From Phaeodactylum tricornutum CCAP 1055/1 (Eukaryota; Bacillariophyta; Bacillariophyceae; Surirellales; Neidiaceae), in the NCBI RefSeq assembly GCF_000150955.2, contig NC_011678.1, forward strand, positions 329,518 to 393,517: a stretch of DNA of 64,000 bases, written 5' to 3'. Positions 31,390 through 42,030 of the stretch are shown here, in pieces. Made by a program: the position numbers and the translations under genes. The notes below the pieces were generated by a model. It did no database searches, was not told the DNA's origin, and worked only from the letters and a program-made list of their open reading frames with translations. Positions within the stretch are counted from its first letter, which is position 1. Each line of letters starts with the position of its first letter.

Positions 31390-31897
31390 GGTGGATAAAG
31401 GGTAGTATGGATGTTTATGTTAAAATCAGGAACGAAGTGAACTAGCGTACTCCCGGCTGCTCGACAGGGACAGTTGCGATGGCAGTCATACGTCGCTGGT
31501 TGCTTCCGGTTCGAATGAGCCTAACTGTTTCTACAGTCCTGCTAATATCGAAATGCAGTGGCAAAAAAGCTTTTAACAAACACTAACGTAGTAAAATGCG
31601 ACGGCAGCTACCTGCCGAAACAGTAAACATTTTAAATACTCAAAAGACAAATACACTTTGAATCCTTTTCAAATGTCTTTCCATGTTTACGTTGTTTTAC
31701 TGTTACGTCTTTGGTGACAGAGAAAAGCTAGAATGCTAGCACGGACTATTCGTATCGCTCGCTACCAAATTCGATGCATCTGAGTTTCCAGCCGTTATTC
31801 CGTTGTACCGAGGGGATAGATGAAAAGTAAAATATAGCGCACACTCTTTATTAGTCGTAGCCAATCGTACGTATCATTGGTAACTACCAACGCAACC
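31390..31897. other. Intergenic region, about 0.5 kb
   Basis: Lies between divergent genes. No gene or repeat was recognised. Confidence 0.5.
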
Positions 31898-32521
31898 ATG
31901 GACACTGTTACTCGTCTGTTTTTCCTTCTATCTCTAGTGCTTCTTCATGAAGCAAGCCAGGCTTTTCTGGGACAAATGGCGACCCGCCACGGCGCTATGG
32001 GCCGTAGTATTTCGCATATGAGTACGATGGCTGACCAACCAAAGCTTGGACGGTTCGACAGCAGTATTGAAACAAGCAACGACGACAGCGACGGCGACAA
32101 CCATAGAAATAAGAAGCTTACCGAATTGCTGGAGCACACCAGGGGACAGCTACTCGAATCTCAAAGCAACGTGACTTCCATGGAAGCACAACTGAAGGAG
32201 CTGAATGGCAAAGTTCCTGACCTAGAATTTAAAATCACTGAAATGCGCGTTAAGCTCTCGGAAGAACAACGTGCCCGCAAAACAGCGGAATCGGCTTTGG
32301 ATGCACTAAAGGCTTCGAATGAACAGCTTACGGCTACACTAAATGAGGAACGGATCGAAAAATTAAATGATGCGGAACAGGTCAAGAAAGAACGGGAGAG
32401 TATCCGATACATGGTTCAAGCCAGCGTCAAACTAGCCAGGACTCGTATCAAGAACAAATTTATGGATGGAAAGACTGCTATACACACCGTCTTTTCGCCG
32501 AAAGATCAACCACTTTGCTAG
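31898..32521 (+). CDS. Plastid-targeted coiled-coil protein, function unknown
   Basis: A 207-residue protein starting at MDTVTRLFFLLSLVLL; the longer frame begins with TTG. The signal peptide ends in ASQA|FLGQM, an A-F motif for the plastid. After a polar linker, residues of about 65-175 form a continuous coiled coil (heptads of Leu with Glu/Lys/Arg). A short basic end (KLARTRIKNKFMDGKTAIH) follows. No enzyme motif is visible. It could be a scaffold or a structural protein of the plastid or periplastidial space. Confidence 0.75.
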   Translation: MDTVTRLFFLLSLVLLHEASQAFLGQMATRHGAMGRSISHMSTMADQPKLGRFDSSIETSNDDSDGDNHRNKKLTELLEHTRGQLLESQSNVTSMEAQLKELNGKVPDLEFKITEMRVKLSEEQRARKTAESALDALKASNEQLTATLNEERIEKLNDAEQVKKERESIRYMVQASVKLARTRIKNKFMDGKTAIHTVFSPKDQPLC

Positions 32522-32749
32522 ACGGCCGATTCTCTTGACGATGCGAGTCAATAGCTGTCGGGACATTGGCAAGCACTTTTCCAGGACGGGACACTACGAG
32601 TACGACGTTCTCGTCACGACTATGATGTCGCGATGAAAGAAGAAAGCAGGATAATACTGTAGAGTAAACCAGGTATATATAGCTATGTGCGTATACACCG
32701 TTATGCATGAGACTTGTTCAAATACACTTTTGCAAAACTCAGATTTGCG

Positions 32750-34420
32750 TCAGGGGCAAGTATCTTTGTGAGTGTTGTCTGCATTCATCCAAGGCAACAT
32801 GCCCTGTTTGGCCATGACAGGTTGACACTTGCCAGGTATACTGGGATTGTAGTGTTCGGTCCCCTCACACCACCCAATCGACCCCGAATTGAGACTACCA
32901 AAGTAGCGAACCAGCGCATTCACTGCAATCGTTCGTAGATCTGCCCATACTTGCTTGGCGTCATTCATACCACTGCCTGCGTCCCAATCAATTCCGTGCA
33001 TCAGTGAACGTCGCTGCTCCGACGACGGAATAACACCGGTATCAGGATCATCCTCGTCGTCTTCCCTAAGCGTTGCGTTGGAATCTGCTATTCTGCGCAG
33101 TTGTCTGCGTTCCTGTTTGCTCTTATCCCGCGAACCTAATCTGCGTGAATAGACCCGTGGAGCCCGCCCACTCAACTGGGAAACAATCATACTTACCGTC
33201 ATATCGTCAGGGTGCACTGGATGGGCCAGAACAAACTCACGTATCGGTGCCAAAACGGGGTGCCATAGAAAGCACAAATAGTTAACGTGCAGAAATGATC
33301 CCGAAGGAAGCACCATATTTGCATCGTAGTTGGCAAAGTATCGAAAATTATAGCTGACTTTGTCGTCCACATTCGTACAGTGGGTGACAAACAACGAATC
33401 GTTCGGTTTAGGATCGAGTTCCGTGCGCTCTTTCTGCTGCCGTGGTCCGTAATCTAGTTGCCGCGCCATGGCACCAATCTGCGCCGAAGAATGGCGTTTC
33501 CACAGCTCAAAGCCTCCTCGAACAGCAGCGCTAGAATAAAAGGGGCCATCGTCATCGTAGTATAGAATCGCCTTGCTTGTCACCTGAACAACGTCTGGAT
33601 GATATCGATTCATTAGGTCGTTGGGGAAGCCCATCTTCAGCGGGTAAACTATACGCAGTTTGTGACCTTTGGCGAAAACTAGAACTTTTCTGCCGTGTTC
33701 AGACTCGTCCACTTCGCGTTCGCCATTCCAAACGATTACGACTTCCGACACTATGTCGTTCCACTCTTCCTCTTCCAACATTTTGCGAATCATGTTCAGT
33801 GTTATACCAAGTCGATCAGGATTATAGGCCATGAAAACGACAGTAAATTGGGATTCATGGCATTCTGTGTCGGCAGGGAGCTCACATTGCCATCTTGATG
33901 GTTCCGCTATAGGGTCACCGATGGATTTGGAAGTGTTCCAAGCTTCGACATCCACCAAAAATCCGAAAGCTGGCAAGGTGGCGATGGTGTCCTTTTGATA
34001 ATGTATTCTTGTTGATACATCGTAGCCGGTAAAGCCGTCTGGTTCCAATGATCTACAAAGCTGGTCGTCACGCTTTGCTCTCTCGTAGATGGCATCAATT
34101 CCAGGTGGTAGTCTCCAAGTCGCAGCGTCGTTCGGCGTCGGCAATTTCGGCAGATCATCAAGATTTTTCTTTTGAAATGGTAGACGTGGAATACCTAAAG
34201 CACTCTTCGTTTCTCCATCATTGATTGCGCTCTTCTTGAGCAGTGTTGAATGACTCCGCCAAAGGATGGTGAGCCACAAAGCGGCGAGTAATATACAGAA
34301 TACCACACCGTACCGACCCAAACATGTCAAAAACTGAAAGCTGGAGTTCGATCTCTGTTGCCGCTGTATCTTATTCGCACTCGAGGACTTGCGATATAAT
34401 TTTGCTGGTGCCATAGCCAT
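32750..34420 (-). CDS. Exostosin-type glycosyltransferase (GT64-like), Golgi type II membrane protein
   Basis: A 556-residue protein starting at MAMAPAKLYRK, chosen because it precedes a basic stretch and a single N-terminal membrane helix (YGVVFCILLAALWLTILW) as in Golgi glycosyltransferases; in-frame ATGs further upstream give a longer cytosolic head. The luminal part matches the EXTL/GT64 fold: FTVVFMAYNPDRLGITLNMI, the strand EVVIVWNGE, the metal-binding AILYYDDDG (DxD motif), GFELWKRHS, and a later HPVHPDDMTVSMIVSQLSGR segment with the catalytic Asp region. GT64 enzymes transfer GlcNAc or GalNAc from UDP-sugars in glycan or GPI synthesis. The acceptor is unknown. Confidence 0.88.
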   Translation of the reverse strand: MAMAPAKLYRKSSSANKIQRQQRSNSSFQFLTCLGRYGVVFCILLAALWLTILWRSHSTLLKKSAINDGETKSALGIPRLPFQKKNLDDLPKLPTPNDAATWRLPPGIDAIYERAKRDDQLCRSLEPDGFTGYDVSTRIHYQKDTIATLPAFGFLVDVEAWNTSKSIGDPIAEPSRWQCELPADTECHESQFTVVFMAYNPDRLGITLNMIRKMLEEEEWNDIVSEVVIVWNGEREVDESEHGRKVLVFAKGHKLRIVYPLKMGFPNDLMNRYHPDVVQVTSKAILYYDDDGPFYSSAAVRGGFELWKRHSSAQIGAMARQLDYGPRQQKERTELDPKPNDSLFVTHCTNVDDKVSYNFRYFANYDANMVLPSGSFLHVNYLCFLWHPVLAPIREFVLAHPVHPDDMTVSMIVSQLSGRAPRVYSRRLGSRDKSKQERRQLRRIADSNATLREDDEDDPDTGVIPSSEQRRSLMHGIDWDAGSGMNDAKQVWADLRTIAVNALVRYFGSLNSGSIGWCEGTEHYNPSIPGKCQPVMAKQGMLPWMNADNTHKDTCP

Positions 34421-34839
34421 AAAGTTGAAGAAGACAATGGGAAACGAAAGTGAAGGCGTCCTCAGATGCAAAGGAGAGGGATGGAATATCAGCGAACTTA
34501 TTACTGTTGTCATTATCTTGGGCTTTTTGGCGTGAAGACGGTCATTTTTCGGTTTTTTTCTTGTGTTAGTCAGAACGAAGACAGGCGTTACTGTTTTGGA
34601 CTCGTTGGACGAGAAATCTTCCATCAAATTGTCTTCCTGTTAACATTATCTAATTTATGGGCAAGGTCATTCTTAGTCATACTCATGCAAAAGCGCCTAT
34701 TTTCACTCACTGTCACTTTTATCCAAAAATTATGGTACAGTACGTGGTATTTAGACTGTTACGTTCTAAGAGACAAGCAACCCACAACTTAAGATTACTG
34801 TCAACTCTACTAGATCACATATGGAACAAATTGATCAGA

Positions 34840-34891
34840 AGACTCGTCCACTTCGCATTTGCCATTCCAAACGATTACGACCTCCGACACT
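34840..34891. repeat. 52-bp partial copy of GT64 coding sequence
   Basis: The stretch starting AGACTCGTCCACTTCGC is nearly identical (3 mismatches by eye) to 33701-33752 inside the GT64 gene, in the same orientation and 1.14 kb away. Sequence on both sides is unrelated. It looks like a short duplicated fragment. Confidence 0.85.
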
Positions 34892-35277
34892 TGGGAAATA
34901 TAACAACTCATAATTTCAGGGCTTCTGTGCAGGTCCTAAGCTGAAAAGGCATAGAAACTTGTATTTTGCTTTGTCAAGGAATTCTGCTTTAATCGTTTTT
35001 TGGCAAGCAATACATATGTGTTGGCATTTATAAAGTCAGCTTTGCATTCATTCATGGATACTGCATATTAAACACCTGAATGCAACAATTTCCAAATGCA
35101 CCATTAATGGGAATAGACAAATGGGACTGCCTGTTTAGTTTGCATTAGAAAGTCCCTAATACATGCAACGCATTTGTTTTGATAGTCTTTTTGCCATCCC
35201 TATCAACCAACTGTGGTCACCAAACAAAAAAGTCATTTCAATTGCATCATCAAATAAATCTAGTTTTCTTGTTTCTA

Positions 35278-35347
35278 TGTCAACATTAAGTATCTCCTGG
35301 CGTCTGAAGGCAGCATGAGGTGATCAAGACTTGTCTGGCTCCTAACA
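35278..35347 (+). repeat. Left arm of 70-bp imperfect inverted repeat
   Basis: The reverse complement of this arm matches 36335-36404 over about 70 bp with roughly ten mismatches. Similarity stops sharply at both ends. Two opposite copies of one dispersed repeat, or the ends of a small inverted-repeat element of about 1.1 kb, are possible. Confidence 0.75.
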
Positions 35348-36334
35348 TAGGAGATATGGTGGGCACATCTATTACAGTTGTCATGCTTCTGTGCATGACA
35401 ATGGTGAAGTCCCTAAACAGTCACATGATTTTTGTGAATGCTTAACTGGGGCAACACCTGTCCAAAGCCAGCTGTGTTGGAATTGTTGGGCAAACGCACC
35501 ACAACCCAAATACTGTGTGCCCTTATGCAAGCCAATACTCAAAACTCTCTTTTCTTGACATTCTTCAAGCATGAGGTCCATACCTCCCTACCAATTGGAC
35601 TGGTCCTAGGTAGTCCTTCTTGACACTGGAGAACAAGGAGGATATGAACTTTGCTTACAGGAATAATCAAGCACTCACAGAGGTGTAGCATTAACAACAG
35701 CAAGGTCTGGCATCAGTTGTCAAAGGACCTCAAAAATTTTGCAGTCTATTGATTGATTCTACCACAGGCTTCTTATGAAACTCCTGTTTATCAATTTTAC
35801 TGACTACATAGAAGGTACCTCTTACCATTTTGGGAACAACCCAGTTGCAATAGCACCCAGAGTGAATGTGTATTACATTGACAACTGTACATGCAGAAGA
35901 ACTGGGTAAGTTGTCAACTGCAAAGTTGGTTTTGAGTACCGCATTGCGCAATTGCGCGCATGCCTTGAGTCATGACACCCAAGGCAAGTTGGCCAAAACT
36001 AATTGTGTGTGTTTGGTCACAGATTGCAACAATGATTGTTTTGGATTGGTGACTGGACAGTTGAATGTCCAAATACATCATGTGACTGTTTTGGGTCTTG
36101 ACCGTTACCATGCTTGGAAGCGTGGTTACTATGACAAACTTGCCCACAGTAGCGTGTACAATACCGTGAGATTGATGAAAATGGTCCACGGTAGTGCTTA
36201 AGACAGTGGAACTGGACCACGGTGGTTTTGGCACCATGGAACTTCATGAAACTGAATAGATTTTGCTTTAGTTTAGAGCTTATAAATCTTTACAACAATT
36301 GTGTGAAAACCATTTTTGTTAGTTTGTCTCTCTT

Positions 36335-36404
36335 TGTTAGAAGCCAGACAAGTCTTGATCACCTTGTGCTGTCTTCAGAAGCCAGGAGATACTTGACTTT
36401 GACA
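36335..36404 (-). repeat. Right arm of 70-bp imperfect inverted repeat
   Basis: Pairs with 35278-35347. No obvious target-site duplication could be seen next to the arms by eye. Confidence 0.75.
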
Positions 36405-36556
36405 GATTAACAGTCTTGGATTGCTAATCACTTTGCTCCCGTTTGTTTGGGAATTGTCTGGTTCTGTGACAGAACGGCAATAAGACAATCCGTTGGGTAA
36501 GACCTGTTGTTGTTTTCGGTCTGCTGACAAGTTGATCAAATAAATTGTTATCTTGA

Positions 36557-36615
36557 TTGTCCTTGGTGCACAAGATACTGCATTTTTGTCTTGTTTGTCC
36601 TTGGTGCACAAGATA
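36557..36615. repeat. Direct repeat, 38-bp period
   Basis: The word TTGTCCTTGGTGCACAAGAT occurs at 36557 and again 38 bp later. It is just upstream of the gag-like remnant. Confidence 0.8.
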
Positions 36616-36626
36616 TTGTTGTGTGA

Positions 36627-37846
36627 ATGACCCGACAGTTGCATTTGAGAATCATTCCTGCTTTGAACATGGACCCGCTTGAGCATGTCCTTGTTAACCT
36701 TTTGGGTGCCACGTTATTGGACTTGCCCTATTGTTGTTTCTTTGCGGAGTACGGAATTACTCAGGCTAGTGAGTTGACTGCTATCAATGAGACGCGCCTT
36801 GCAACCATTTCATTTGGTGTTGTGACACCAGTTGCTGGAGATGGTACATCCACTACTGTTCGTACTTTCCTTCTGCCTGCCCAGCAGGGTTGGATCACAA
36901 AGATCATCACTTGGTTCCTTGCCCAAGGACCCAATGTTACAAATGCTACCTGGTTTGTGTTGACACCAGCTATGCTTGAATACTAGCAACCAGCATTGGT
37001 CCCTGTTGCATCAGCTGCCCCGGCTACATCTGTTGTTGCCTCTGTTGCTAGGAGTACTCTGGAAAAGAGTTCTGCTGCAAAGTTTCGAAAAACCATTAAG
37101 AATCACTCTGTTGCATACCCTTTGTTCAATGAAGACCATCTCTGGGTGACTTGGAGTACAAATATTTGTATCAAGCTCCGCATTCATGGTGTCCAGCTTG
37201 TTCTTGATCATGATTATGTTCCTCAGACTGATGAGGAAGTGGAGACCTTTTTGGAGATGCAAAATTTTGTCTTTGGTATATTCAGTGATACCCTGTTGAC
37301 CTCTCATGCACGCGGTATTCTACACATTGATGACTTGGATGCTCAAGCTGTGACCTGGTTGCATCACATGGCAAGGATATTAATGCGCAAATTATGGCTA
37401 TGTCTATTGAGACAAAGTTGACCCTGTACTCACTTGCAACTTCAAGAGCCAAAACCTGTGTTGCTTTTCTCACAACTTGGTGTAACGTCATCTATGACTT
37501 GGAGCACATTACTGACTTTCAACTCCCTGATCATCAGAAAATTGTCTGTCTTAAGTCTGCTGTCCGTTTGCATCCGCAATTGAAATTGTTCCTTGGCAAT
37601 GTCCAGCTTTACTCTTGTACCCATGTGGGGAAGAGTGCCAATGATTCTGACTTTGAATATATTTATGATCTGATGCTTGAGCATGCCACTGATATTGACC
37701 ATACTGATCTGGAAGATGGTAAGACTCCTGAATCTCAGGGCACTGTGGCTTTGAATGACTGGGATGCCCCCTCTGTTGATGAGGAGGATGCCCTCTCTGC
37801 TGATGAAAAGGTGTCATTCCTACTGTGGATTCACTCAATGCCTTGA
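36627..37846 (+). mobile_element. LTR-retrotransposon gag-like remnant (possibly CoDi/Ty1-copia type), broken
   Basis: Consecutive plus-strand reading-frame pieces resemble the gag end of diatom LTR elements: a helical Leu-rich start, a hydrophobic middle, and an acidic end. The stretch is broken, with about two or three interruptions. No protease, integrase or reverse transcriptase region follows, and no matching long terminal repeats were found by eye, so it is a fragment. The interruptions suggest it is not recent. Family assignment is tentative; a decayed host gene is the alternative. Confidence 0.45.
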
Positions 37847-39151
37847 ACTTGAATGAACTGAGACTCTGGTACATGCTGAAATGACTTAGCCATGCATGAG
37901 AAATAAACTCTACACAATCATAGAAAAATATAAAGGATAAGTTCCTAATTGGATGTGTTGTTACTTAGGAGGAGTTCGCGCTCAAAAAATATTACTTAGA
38001 AAAACTCGGATTTGGCCCAGATAGGGGAATTGCGGGCTAGGCGTCGCCCGGATAGGGAATTTCCTCATTTTTTAAATCGTCCATCATATTGGAAGCGATA
38101 TTGTGAAGAATAGTTGTTTGCATGGAGAATTTTCATCTAATGTTTAGAAGTATCAACTGTAAGATGGTAGTGCGTATGCAAAATCATTTTTTTCACATTC
38201 CACATTTGTTTGATGACTCCAATAGTACTGCCACTTCTCTAGATTAATGCAGCATTGCATTGCATTCGGTTCCTCTTATGACCGTCTACGGCTAGATTCT
38301 TCAATGCCAACTATTTCTACCACAATACCACTTGGATGGAATGCCATGTTACCAATGGTATTGGTATTTGAAGTGTAGAACAACTCTCGGTTGAGAGTAT
38401 TAATGTTCAAAGCTCAAGGAGAGCAAACAAAATCAGAAACGCGTTTGCTTCAACAAACGAGGTAAAACCGGCTAAATGTTCGCTATAATTCTAACCCTTA
38501 CCCCTATTTTTGCATTTTAACATCAAAATCCGCCTGTTAAAATGAAAGTGTACAATGCAGTTTTATACTAGTATCAGAAACAATGGTATCGTTTTGAAGC
38601 TGCTAATGAGACGAATCCACGTGTGGGGTTAGTTTTATGTCTGAATTTGGTTTGGTGCGTCTCGTAGCAAATGTACATGAATTTTTGGAAATTGTATAAA
38701 GTTCCGTCCTTTTTCGGTATCTTTACCTTACCTCCCACCAACGGCAAGAGACCGAATTGGAACATTGTTCGAAGCAGCTGTAAAATTGTTTCATGCTGCT
38801 GACCAGTCAGAGAAATTTGAAACGTGCACTTGGCGCTATGTACAATGTAGTGTTCGGATCATCATTTCATCCCGACCTGACTAGGCAGCAGTCTTGAACT
38901 CCATGAAATGAGAAAATCGAACCGAAGTGGCCTTTTCTCTATCAGCAACAACGCGAAGGAGGCTTTTAGTTGCTCGACGTAAATATTCTCGAACACATGC
39001 ATTACATGATAGGTTGCGCGATCGCCTGCGAGAGAGGCTACAATTGCATAGATGCGAAGACAGGCCTATCAAGAACGGAATCTGAACAAGGACAATCAAG
39101 GTCACAAAAAACGGAAGCACAGACGATTACTTTGAGATTATTACGAAAGCC
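37847..39151. other. Non-coding stretch between remnant and Hsp20-like genes
   Basis: About 1.3 kb, AT-rich, with no convincing gene. It must hold the promoter of the Hsp20-like gene at its 3' end. Confidence 0.5.
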
Positions 39152-39979
39152 ATGAAACTATCCTATGTTACTTCACTACCAGCAATGACTTCGGCTTGCA
39201 ACACCGGGCAATACCGGATGGGACGCTCTTGCATGAATGGTAGTAACTCCATTCGGAATTGTGCTAGACGTCACCATTGCGGAGGCAATCGCCACGGCTG
39301 GGGTCATGCGTGCCGGAATGGGGTGGTTCATGAGGATGCAGCGGAAAAGTTGCTTGTGTCTAGCTGGGGTCCTCGTAGTCTTGGTCACCACAACTGTGCG
39401 CCGGGAATCGGACCCCATGAAGGACAGCAAGATACGAAAATGTGCTTTGGGCAGGGACACCCAGGCAGTCAAAAAGGCCAAGGCTGGAACTTCTGGCAAT
39501 CTAGTTCCACTACGCAGGGTCAAGTGCTTAGCCCGGCTCAAGGAAGAGGACGCCGGCAGGGTTTAGGCATGGGTTGGCGCTCGACGGAGGAAAGTCAGCC
39601 ATGTGAATTGAGAAACATGGTTGGACAGAGTTCCCATGCGCCGTTGGTTGATATCGTTACAGATGATGACCATGTATTTCAAATAGCTTTTGACTTGCCC
39701 TATGCAAAACCATCGGACATTGAAATCTCTGTCAATAGACAGGATAGAGTCTTGACTGTTTCGGGTATGCGTCAAATTGGATTTGGAAGTGAAACTTCTA
39801 TGATCCCTTTCTTGGAGCGCATTTCCATAGATTCATGGATCAGTATGGATCGATTCTCGGCGAAGCTAAGCAACGGATTATTGCTGGTTACAGCCCCAAA
39901 AGAATTTGATGCGAAAGACAGCTTTGTCCAGAAGATTTCCATCCAGGATGTCGACACTAAAGAGCAAGCTACGGATTAG
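39152..39979 (+). CDS. Divergent Hsp20/alpha-crystallin-like protein, tandem paralogue
   Basis: A 275-residue ORF. The last 100 residues are an intact alpha-crystallin domain: VDIVTDDDHVFQIAFDLPYA, then KPSDIEISVNRQDRVLTVSG, and the final AKLSNGLLLVTAPKEF (family motif GxLxxxxPK-like). The start (MKLSYVTSLPAMTSACNTGQ) matches the paralogue at 40611 at DNA level. Between them lies a Gly/His/Cys/Gln-rich region unlike the paralogue's helical QQQEW repeats and with an open frame also in a second register, suggesting relaxed selection there. Small heat shock proteins hold unfolding proteins. It may be functional, since the domain is complete, or a decaying copy. Confidence 0.7.
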   Translation: MKLSYVTSLPAMTSACNTGQYRMGRSCMNGSNSIRNCARRHHCGGNRHGWGHACRNGVVHEDAAEKLLVSSWGPRSLGHHNCAPGIGPHEGQQDTKMCFGQGHPGSQKGQGWNFWQSSSTTQGQVLSPAQGRGRRQGLGMGWRSTEESQPCELRNMVGQSSHAPLVDIVTDDDHVFQIAFDLPYAKPSDIEISVNRQDRVLTVSGMRQIGFGSETSMIPFLERISIDSWISMDRFSAKLSNGLLLVTAPKEFDAKDSFVQKISIQDVDTKEQATD

Positions 39980-40610
39980 AAAATGTAAGTTATAAAAACC
40001 TAGCAAAACGAAGTAGAAAACGAGAGACTATTTTTTCATCCCATCAATGTGAAGTGGCTTCTCTATCTTGTCTTTCGTCAATCTGTCAATTCGTGTCCGT
40101 GTTGCGGGTTCTAACAATTTTCAAGTCGGTCGTGTCCGTCCGAAAATTCCTTCCAGTTAGTATAAAAACTGACTTCTGACAAAATGCAGCAATCACACCG
40201 TGTTATCTAGAAGCGACTTTCTCTCATAGAATAGACCGTGAGCAATAAGGTGACTTCATAGTGTCGACAAGATTGTGCTTTGCTTTACATTACTGCTCAT
40301 GATCTCGGTCGTATTATTGGAAGCTGAGTATTCTTTGGTTTTGAGAAAGCGTTTTGATCCAGAATCGACGCGTGGCAGTTTACCACCTACCTCTGTATCA
40401 GTCGTACACGCAGAAGCGAAGTGTAGTGTCACGAAGGGAACCTCTACAGCAGCGACGTTTTGCGTAAAGGAAGCGTCAAGAAGCCATACGAACGCGTCAA
40501 CGCTATGTTCCACCCCCAAATAAGCATCCCATATTTTCTGGTCACAATATTTGAGGCGGCAGCCAAAAACAGAAAAAAACCTGCGGATCCCCCGAGAACG
40601 AAAGACAATA
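39980..40610. other. Upstream region of the second Hsp20 gene
   Basis: About 630 bp between the two Hsp20-type genes. It contains a candidate heat-shock element at 40141-40150. The ORF at 40275-40523 (82 aa, plus) is not supported by any feature. Confidence 0.45.
40141..40150. promoter_or_regulatory. Candidate heat-shock element
   Basis: CGAAAATTCC fits nGAAnnTTCn, the inverted pair of HSF half-sites, with a further TTC directly downstream (CTTCC). It lies about 460 bp before the ATG of the Hsp20 gene. A match of this length can occur by chance. Confidence 0.35.
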
Positions 40611-41456
40611 ATGAAACTTTCTACCTACACGATCTTTGCCGCTCTTCCGGTCATGGCGGCTGCTTACAACATGGGCGGTTATCGCTTTGCCCGTCCTCTC
40701 TACGTTCGCGGCGTCCGTTGCGAACCTTCGACCCGGGGCAAAAGCCAGTGCCAGCCAGATCCGGTAGACCAGGCCTTTCAAAATCTCGAGAATCAGGTTA
40801 CCGGAAATGCTCGTGGTCGACGTCGTCGGTGGAAGAATGAAGAAGAGATGCTCCGTCAACAGCAGGAATGGGTCAATCGTGCGTTCGGTCTTGCCTCGGA
40901 AGTTGCGTCCAAGGTCAATGCCAACAAAGGAGAAGTTCGGGACGAAGTTCTTCGACAGCAGCAAGAATGGACGAATAGAGCTTTTGCGATTGCCAATGAT
41001 GTAGCCACTGGCCGTACGACCCCTCGGTATGAAGTGAACGACGATAATGAGGCCTTTTCTGTGGCGTTGGATGTTCCAGGTGTCAAAGCTTCAGACATTG
41101 ACATTTCCGTAGATGAAGAAGAGCATGTCTTGATGATTTCGGGAGAACGAAAGGTTGGGCGTGGCGAGGATGCGCGGGTGAACAAGTTTTCCAAGAGCTT
41201 TTCGCTGGATAGCTCTACTCAGACCGAACAATTAACCGCAAGGTTGAGCAATGGAGTTTTGATGATTACGGTACCGAAAGAATTTAAAAAGAAGGAAAGT
41301 ACTGTGAGGAAGGTAGCAATAGTCGAAGTGACAGACGATGCTACGCCAATCAATGAAGTTCGGAATAAAGAGAATGAGGACCCGCCTGTATCCGAGAAGG
41401 ACTATGTTGAGAAAGATGATGCGGAAGATGAGACCAAGCCCACCAAAGACGAGTAA
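40611..41456 (+). CDS. Hsp20/alpha-crystallin small heat shock protein
   Basis: A 281-residue protein with a signal-peptide-like start (MKLSTYTIFAALPVMAAAYN), so secretory-pathway or plastid entry is likely. Two repeats of LRQQQEWxNRAF (about residues 82-125) form a helical N-terminal arm. The alpha-crystallin domain runs from about 143 to 245: YEVNDDNEAFSVALDVPGVK, then DIDISVDEEEHVLMISGERK, and ARLSNGVLMITVPKEFKKKE. The C-terminal 40 residues are acidic. ATP-independent holdase chaperone is the expected role. Start at 40611; the upstream in-frame part does not begin with ATG. Confidence 0.92.
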   Translation: MKLSTYTIFAALPVMAAAYNMGGYRFARPLYVRGVRCEPSTRGKSQCQPDPVDQAFQNLENQVTGNARGRRRRWKNEEEMLRQQQEWVNRAFGLASEVASKVNANKGEVRDEVLRQQQEWTNRAFAIANDVATGRTTPRYEVNDDNEAFSVALDVPGVKASDIDISVDEEEHVLMISGERKVGRGEDARVNKFSKSFSLDSSTQTEQLTARLSNGVLMITVPKEFKKKESTVRKVAIVEVTDDATPINEVRNKENEDPPVSEKDYVEKDDAEDETKPTKDE

Positions 41457-42030
41457 GAATAAGTCAACTATTAGAGAAGTATGCTTTCATTAACTACTTT
41501 GTAGAATCACCGTATTCTCGCAGTCAGGTTGCAGCTCCCCAGGGTTCTACTCCACATCATCTCCTGGGGACTTAAAGCTAGGGTGACTTGCCTGTGAAAG
41601 CCCTATCACATCTAATAGGAGGTGTGGCGCACGTTAACAGAATTGTGTCTCATGCTCGAACTAACGTAAATGAATAACAGTTTATTTATGTATATTGACT
41701 ATCTACGACATTGGGACTTGCTACTTGTAACTCCGATTTTCGAGCTCCGATAGGAACCCTCCAGTCTCCATATAACAGATGGGGTAGGTGAGAAATATCG
41801 CCTGATATTCAACGACTGTGGCAAGCCAATCTCACATCTCCCTGTTGCAATAGCGGTGCGAGAGTAGACGCCCCCCAAACTATAGCTGTCAATTTGATTT
41901 CTGAAAACTGCTCTGTATTTTGTGACGGAAGTAATCTTGTGGAAGAGACTGCTAGGTTAAGAAAAGAGGCTAGACGGAGCATATCAAGGCAGAGAGACCG
42001 AGTGGACACGGGGTTTTAGTGCGACGCAGA
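41457..42030. other. Intergenic region with a hairpin-forming segment
   Basis: About 570 bp. A 7-bp stem, CCCCAGG (41537-41543) with CCTGGGG (41563-41569), is followed by AGCT words on both sides. No RNA gene could be identified. Confidence 0.4.

Larger units (their letters stand above)
34421..36619. other. Gene-free stretch with short repeats
   Basis: About 2.2 kb without intact genes. It contains a 52-bp copy of part of the GT64 gene (34840-34891), a 9-bp-stem hairpin (35378-35401), two 70-bp arms of an imperfect inverted repeat (35278-35347 and 36335-36404) and a 38-bp-period direct repeat (36557-36615). TG- and CA-rich words and the absence of long ORFs differ from the flanking genic DNA. 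It leads into the gag-like remnant and is probably decayed mobile DNA. Confidence 0.5.

Noticed and set aside
31490-31530. GGTTCGAAT word resembling a tRNA T-loop
   Set aside because: No matching stem, anticodon arm or acceptor stem could be drawn around it.
42019-42030. GTG start of the DYRK gene
   Set aside because: An ATG follows four codons later, and nuclear genes rarely start with GTG.
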